A DNA stretch of 35,260 nt from Symsagittifera roscoffensis (Eukaryota; Xenacoelomorpha; Acoela; Convolutidae): NCBI RefSeq assembly GCF_963678635.1, contig NW_026970971.1, positions 1 to 35,260 on the forward strand. The letters are read 5' to 3'. The notes below the pieces were generated by a model. That model made no database searches. It saw only the letters and a program-made list of their open reading frames with translations, and was not told where the DNA came from. This document shows, in pieces, positions 31,681-35,260 of the stretch (position 1 is the stretch's first letter; every line of letters begins with the position of its first letter). The position numbers and the translations under genes are program-made.

Positions 31681-33260
31681 TGTTGGAATTGGTCATAGTA
31701 TTATGACACCAGTTAAGGTTTTTTCTCAACTCCAAAAAAAACATCGGGGACAACCTTGTCGCGAAAATTAACCACAACGGCATTTTCCTGGAAACCGTGC
31801 ATTACCGCCAATAGACCTTCTGTATTGTTCGATATCAGCGCTCTCGATATTCCTAGCTCCTTCTTTGCGCTAGGATCCTAGAAAACGTGAAGTACGCGGG
31901 ATTTGGCATGTTTGAAATCCTCGTTAATGAAAAACGGCGATTTTTTGGTGACATTTTGAAAGTTACAATGAAGTTTTGCGTCAAACTGAGATCAAGTGAG
32001 TTTTGCATTAAACTGAGATCATTGTATGAAGTACGTAGAAGTACAAAAAACTACATTTCAGGGCCAGTAGACGTTTTTCAATCAAAAAATTCGAGACACT
32101 AAACACACACAAAACGCAGAAACTTTCAAGAAAACACAAAGCAATTAAATGACCACCAAGGACAATCAATGAACATTTACCCTTTTTTAGATCTAACCAT
32201 AAATCTCCAATTCGACAAATACACAAAAAAAAGTCGAAGAACTTGAGGTATGTCAAGGATGTTGAATGAAAAACTGACCTTTTAATGATGCTGACTATTT
32301 TGATAACCGATAATAAAAAAAGAGTAAAAGAAATGAGAAATTTTGGGCCAAAAACTTCCCCCTAGCCATGTATATTGTATGCATTTAGAAAAAACATACA
32401 TAAAATTGGTTGTCATCAAATTTATGTGCGCGTTTGTTCAAAAATTGTTTATACTGTTTCCCCTATATCAAAAAGCCTGAACAGTCTTGGTTTGTTTTGT
32501 TAGGGGGTCAAACTCCTAAAGTGAGGGGTGTTCACCCGCATCGCCTCCTCCCCCTCTCTAACTTTGACCCGGGGTATAGAAAGAAACATATTGATAGTGA
32601 CCTCTAAAAAAAGGTCGACAAAAATTTCACAAAAGTTTTTAAAATCAGCTGCCCCCTCCCCCCTTCGAGAAACTCCTAAATTTAAAACAAAATGAACTTA
32701 AACTAAACTTAAACGGTAACTTTCAAGTGCTCATCATTGATCCAGAACTATATTGAAAGTCGGTTTTATAGTGACTTCCGCATACGTTCTGTGTACAATC
32801 GGGTTCCCATGTTGCCAGTAGATCACTCTTATTTTTTGTCAGTTGGCCAAATCCGACAAGTTTGGAGCCGAAAAAAAATTGTCAAATCAAAATGGAACCT
32901 CATTCAAAATGCAAATCCAATTTTAGGTATAAAACCTAAATATAAACTAATACTAACAAAACTGTTTTTTATTTAACCAGCTGCTCGTGAACGTAATTAT
33001 AAGTTAACACAGCATGTGTAGAAATGTACAAAGTGAAAACAATGGGAAAGTAACAGCAACTGAGCATTGAGCCTACGTATTTTGAAAAAATGTTTGTTTG
33101 TGAGTTGGACAAAAGAAAAATATGCCAAAAGAAAAATGATATTCTTAAACATTACGCTCGATAGCCTTTCATACATTGTCTCCTAAAAACTCTTAAGCAT
33201 TGCGTTCAGTTAAACTTTGCGTCCATAGCGCATTCGCAGTTATTTTTCTTGCTGTTCCAT
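31681..33260. other. Unassigned intergenic stretch
   Basis: About 1.6 kb of AT-rich sequence with only short ORFs lacking recognisable domains. It contains a pyrimidine-rich patch around 32500-32570 and a C-rich run near 32650. Near 33110-33140 a short A-rich motif (CAAAAGAAAAAT) is doubled. It has no visible match elsewhere in the window. It separates the LINE-interrupted ORF region from the second satellite remnant. Confidence 0.5.
31973..32021 (+). repeat. 27-bp direct repeat, two copies
   Basis: GTTTTGCGTCAAACTGAGAT at 31973 and GTTTTGCATTAAACTGAGAT at 32000, two mismatches over the first 22 bases. A minor local duplication with no evident function. Confidence 0.7.
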
Positions 33261-33261
33261 C

Positions 33262-33905
33262 AAGTAAAGCTCAAAGATGAAATCACAAAAACGGTATCAA
33301 GTCACCATTCAGTGCAAAGTCTCAACTTAAAAAAGTTTCAGTTGATGATAAAGCTCACAGATGAAATCAAAGAAGTGGTATCAAGTTATCATTCAAAAGA
33401 AAATATCAAGTGAAAAGAGCTTTAGTTGATGCTAAAGCTCAAAGATGAAAAGAAATAAGTGGTATCAAGTCTCTATGCAGTTCTTTGTTTCAAGCCTTAG
33501 TTGATGCTGAAATTGTAAAATGAAATCAAGGGAGTGATATCAAGTCACCAACCGAATCATTCGAAGTATCAAATTAAACGAGCCTTAATTGATGCTAAAG
33601 CTCACAGATGAAAACAAAGAAATGGTATCCAGTCTTTTTTCTTTTCTAAGTATCAACTTGAAAAAGCCCTAATTGATGCAAAAACTCTAAGATGAAATCA
33701 AAGAAGTTGTTTCAAGTCACTTTTCAAATCAAATTTTAAAAAATCCTTTGTTGATACTAAAACTGAAATCAAAGAAAATGTATCAAGTCACCATTCAAGT
33801 CATGTTGCAAGTTAAAAGTGCCTTAGTTGACGCTAAAGCAAAAGGTAAAATCAAAAAGTGGTATCAAGCCATCAACCAATTTAAAGTTTCTAGTCAACAG
33901 AGCCT
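33262..33905 (+). repeat. Short second array of the 84-bp satellite
   Basis: About seven degenerate units of the same family and orientation as 7537-26733. They show GTTGATGCTAAAGCTCA, GATGAAATCAAAGAAGTGG and TATCAAGTCA with many substitutions and length changes. Its right edge fades into the flank at the same sequence as the long array does (CCAATTTAAAGTTTCTAGTC, about 26707 and 33872). It is therefore the counterpart of the long array's edge within the duplicated segment, never amplified or mostly lost. Confidence 0.88.
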
Positions 33906-34307
33906 TTCTTGAATTTTCGGCTCGAAGAAAAAATAACAAAATAGGCATCAAGTCATGCGTTTGTTCAAAGTTTCAAGTCAAGAAGTTTTTGTCGAGGTCA
34001 AAGCTCAAATAGAAATTCAAAAAATATTTTCATTACAAGATGAGCTCTGTTAAAAGTTTAGCTCAGGGAAACTCAAATCATTGATTTGGTTTATGGTTTT
34101 GTGAGGCCTCATTTATTTGATATAAAACATGTTGTTTTTGGATTTTCAGAAATAAGAAAAAATCTGAAGCTGAAAAACTTTTATTGATTTGAAACTAACT
34201 GATTCATCATGACATTTTTGCCACTTAAGGTTCAAAAATTTAAAAACTAACATCACGAGCTCACTTTTAAAAGAAGAGAGCAGAAATTTTACTAGAGTCA
34301 ACAAAAC
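33906..34307. other. Satellite-proximal flank, copy 2
   Basis: Direct counterpart of 26734-27132 with moderate divergence and small length changes. It has no open frame of interest. Confidence 0.75.
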
Positions 34308-34355
34308 GAGCTCTAATAAACAAACGCATTAATTGCATAATAACTAGAAACCAAA

Positions 34356-34452
34356 AACTTTCTACAGTCCACATTACGTACGCTAAACAAAAGCATCATT
34401 TAAAAATGATGCTTTTGTTTATTAGCGTTCGTAATGTGGACTGTAGAAAGTT
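34356..34452. repeat. 97-bp near-perfect hairpin
   Basis: The left arm 34356-34401 (AACTTTCTACAGTCCACATT... to GCATCATTT) pairs with 34404-34452 (AAATGATGC... to GTAGAAAGTT), leaving a two-base AA loop. The arms differ by one mismatch and a 3-base ATA bulge. The arms are made of the ~70-bp repeat seen at 27133-27330, with the second unit turned around. It could form a cruciform or, if transcribed, a stable RNA hairpin. Confidence 0.92.
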
Positions 34453-34473
34453 CACTAATAACTAAAAGCCACG

Positions 34474-34818
34474 TTAAACTGGGGATAGAGGAGGTGTCAC
34501 GGGAATTTCTATTTGTGAATCAGTCGCAATCTGATTTGCCATGTTATCAACGTTTTCTTCTTGCACTATTTCCTGAATTTCACCTCGATCCTCGTGAAAT
34601 TCCTGCCTGTTCAATACTTCCTCGCGTATTACCTGGCTTTCACCTTCATCTTGATTTTCCTGACCCGAAACAACAAAATTGTGAATGTACTGCCGTTCAA
34701 CTCCTGCGGCTTGAAAATTCTGGTTTTCTGGATGATGAAGATCTCGTCGGCTCATTTCTTTTTCTGTGCCTTCATTTTTATTGGTAGGTTTTTTGGTCCC
34801 AAAACTTTTCCCGGAGTA
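34474..34818 (-). CDS. Glu/Gln-rich ORF, copy 2 (unknown, possible exon)
   Basis: Open for about 114 codons on the minus strand from just after a TGA (34819-34821) to TAA at 34474-34476. The first ATG is at 34755, giving 93 residues starting MSRRDLHHPENQNF. The composition is acidic and polar, rich in Glu, Gln, Asn and Val, with stretches such as SGQENQDEGESQVIREEV and EIQEIVQEENVDNMANQ, and a Pro-rich end (TPPLSP). There is no signal peptide, membrane segment or known motif. It looks disordered or coiled-coil-like. The related copy at 27320-27648 is broken. It may be a 3' exon that belongs with 34903-35260, but I could not find a splice junction that keeps the frame. I do not recognise a family. 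Confidence 0.4.
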   Translation of the reverse strand, partial: YSGKSFGTKKPTNKNEGTEKEMSRRDLHHPENQNFQAAGVERQYIHNFVVSGQENQDEGESQVIREEVLNRQEFHEDRGEIQEIVQEENVDNMANQIATDSQIEIPVTPPLSPV

Positions 34819-34902
34819 TCAAAAAACACCATTGAAAATGCCTCTTGAAAAAACTCTTGGTCATTTTGAGAAGCAGTTTACGTATTAAAATTTATTCAAG
34901 GA

Positions 34903-35260
34903 TTACCAACCGCTAATCGGGAGGGAAGAAGGCGTGCAAGAAGATGAAGAGCGCGATGCAGATGCAAGGGTCGATGAGGAGCTTGAAGGAATTTTCCGTT
35001 CGGCCACTCGTCTTTTCGGCGCCACAGGTCTGACATCGTCCGATGAGGATACATTTCCTTCGTGGATTGAAAAGCCACTAGTTTGACAATCTCGGGTTTC
35101 ATTGCCTCTTTTTGCGTCTGATTGTTCCAGGTACTTGGCTTTCTGGTAAGTTGAAGTAGAAGGAATCATCGGCTCGTATTTTTCAGCTTTGTCTCTCAAG
35201 AAAAACCTAACCAATGATGAGTTTGGGGGTAGTGAGGGTCTGTATTTGGAAGAATGAAAT
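34903..35260 (-). CDS. Ser-rich ORF, partial, open to window edge
   Basis: The minus-strand frame is open from the window end (no stop upstream) to TAA at 34903-34905, about 118 codons. It shows SLPPNSSLVRFFL, KYEPMIPSTSTYQKAKYLEQ, a basic segment VAPKRRVAERK and a Ser-rich end (IPSSSSSTLASASRSSSSC). It looks like an intrinsically disordered protein or the 3' end of a larger exon; the start lies outside the window. A possible splice donor (TTGGTAATCC) overlaps the stop. The paralogous copy (31401-31680 plus 27743-27785) is frameshifted and LINE-interrupted. It could be a host gene exon or a remnant of an unidentified mobile element. No family is recognised. Confidence 0.4.
   Translation of the reverse strand, partial: FHSSKYRPSLPPNSSLVRFFLRDKAEKYEPMIPSTSTYQKAKYLEQSDAKRGNETRDCQTSGFSIHEGNVSSSDDVRPVAPKRRVAERKIPSSSSSTLASASRSSSSCTPSSLPISGW

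Noticed and set aside
34434-34848. Plus-strand ORFs of 95 and 117 codons with hydrophobic stretches
   Set aside because: Antisense to the Glu/Gln-rich minus-strand ORF. Their hydrophobic runs are the complement of Glu/Lys/Asn codons, and they disagree with each other in frame.
34819-34910. A short intron joining the Ser-rich and Glu-rich ORFs
   Set aside because: A candidate donor (TTGGTAATCC) exists in copy 2 and a candidate acceptor (TTTTCAG) only in copy 1. The simple joins I tried gave a stop or the wrong frame, so splicing is not called.

Overview
This window looks like AT-rich, repeat-dominated eukaryotic nuclear DNA, most likely from an arthropod. The main reason is a decayed non-LTR retrotransposon (LINE) whose endonuclease and reverse transcriptase resemble those common in insect genomes. 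The species cannot be named from sequence alone. I find no intact, convincing host gene, no rRNA or tRNA, no bacterial-type operon and no CRISPR array. Nearly everything is repeated DNA at several nested scales.

Layout. (1) 55-5466: a 2.7-kb sequence present twice in direct tandem, about ten differences by eye. (2) 5467-5922: unassigned spacer. (3) 5923-7526: a diverged inverted copy of the middle of the 2.7-kb unit (left partner 3406-4838), so the region can fold back on itself. Its outer part carries a 25-bp tandem array. (4) 7537-26733: about 19.2 kb of one satellite/minisatellite family, 84-89-bp units all in one orientation (roughly 225 units). It contains large secondary tandem duplications of about 2473, 2545, 1209, 1461 and 785 bp. 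(5) 26734-27794: unique flank, three ~70-bp repeats, and a decayed minus-strand ORF region. (6) 27795-31391: a 3.6-kb LINE inserted into that region, with a 9-bp target-site duplication and a GA-rich tail. (7) 31401-31680: the rest of the interrupted region. (8) 31681-33260: unassigned sequence. (9) 33262-35260: a second copy of the satellite edge, flank and ORF region without the LINE, which serves as the empty site. It contains a 97-bp near-perfect hairpin and two better-preserved minus-strand ORFs, one running off the window.

How it fits together. The inferred history is amplification of an 84-bp family, duplication of the satellite edge with an adjoining Ser/Glu-rich ORF region, LINE insertion into one copy, and decay. 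Repeated unequal exchange or replication slippage then homogenised blocks inside the long array. The 2.7-kb foldback element abuts the left edge of the array within about 10 bp. No pathway or working gene system can be claimed; the interest lies in repeat architecture and in the unidentified ORF pair.
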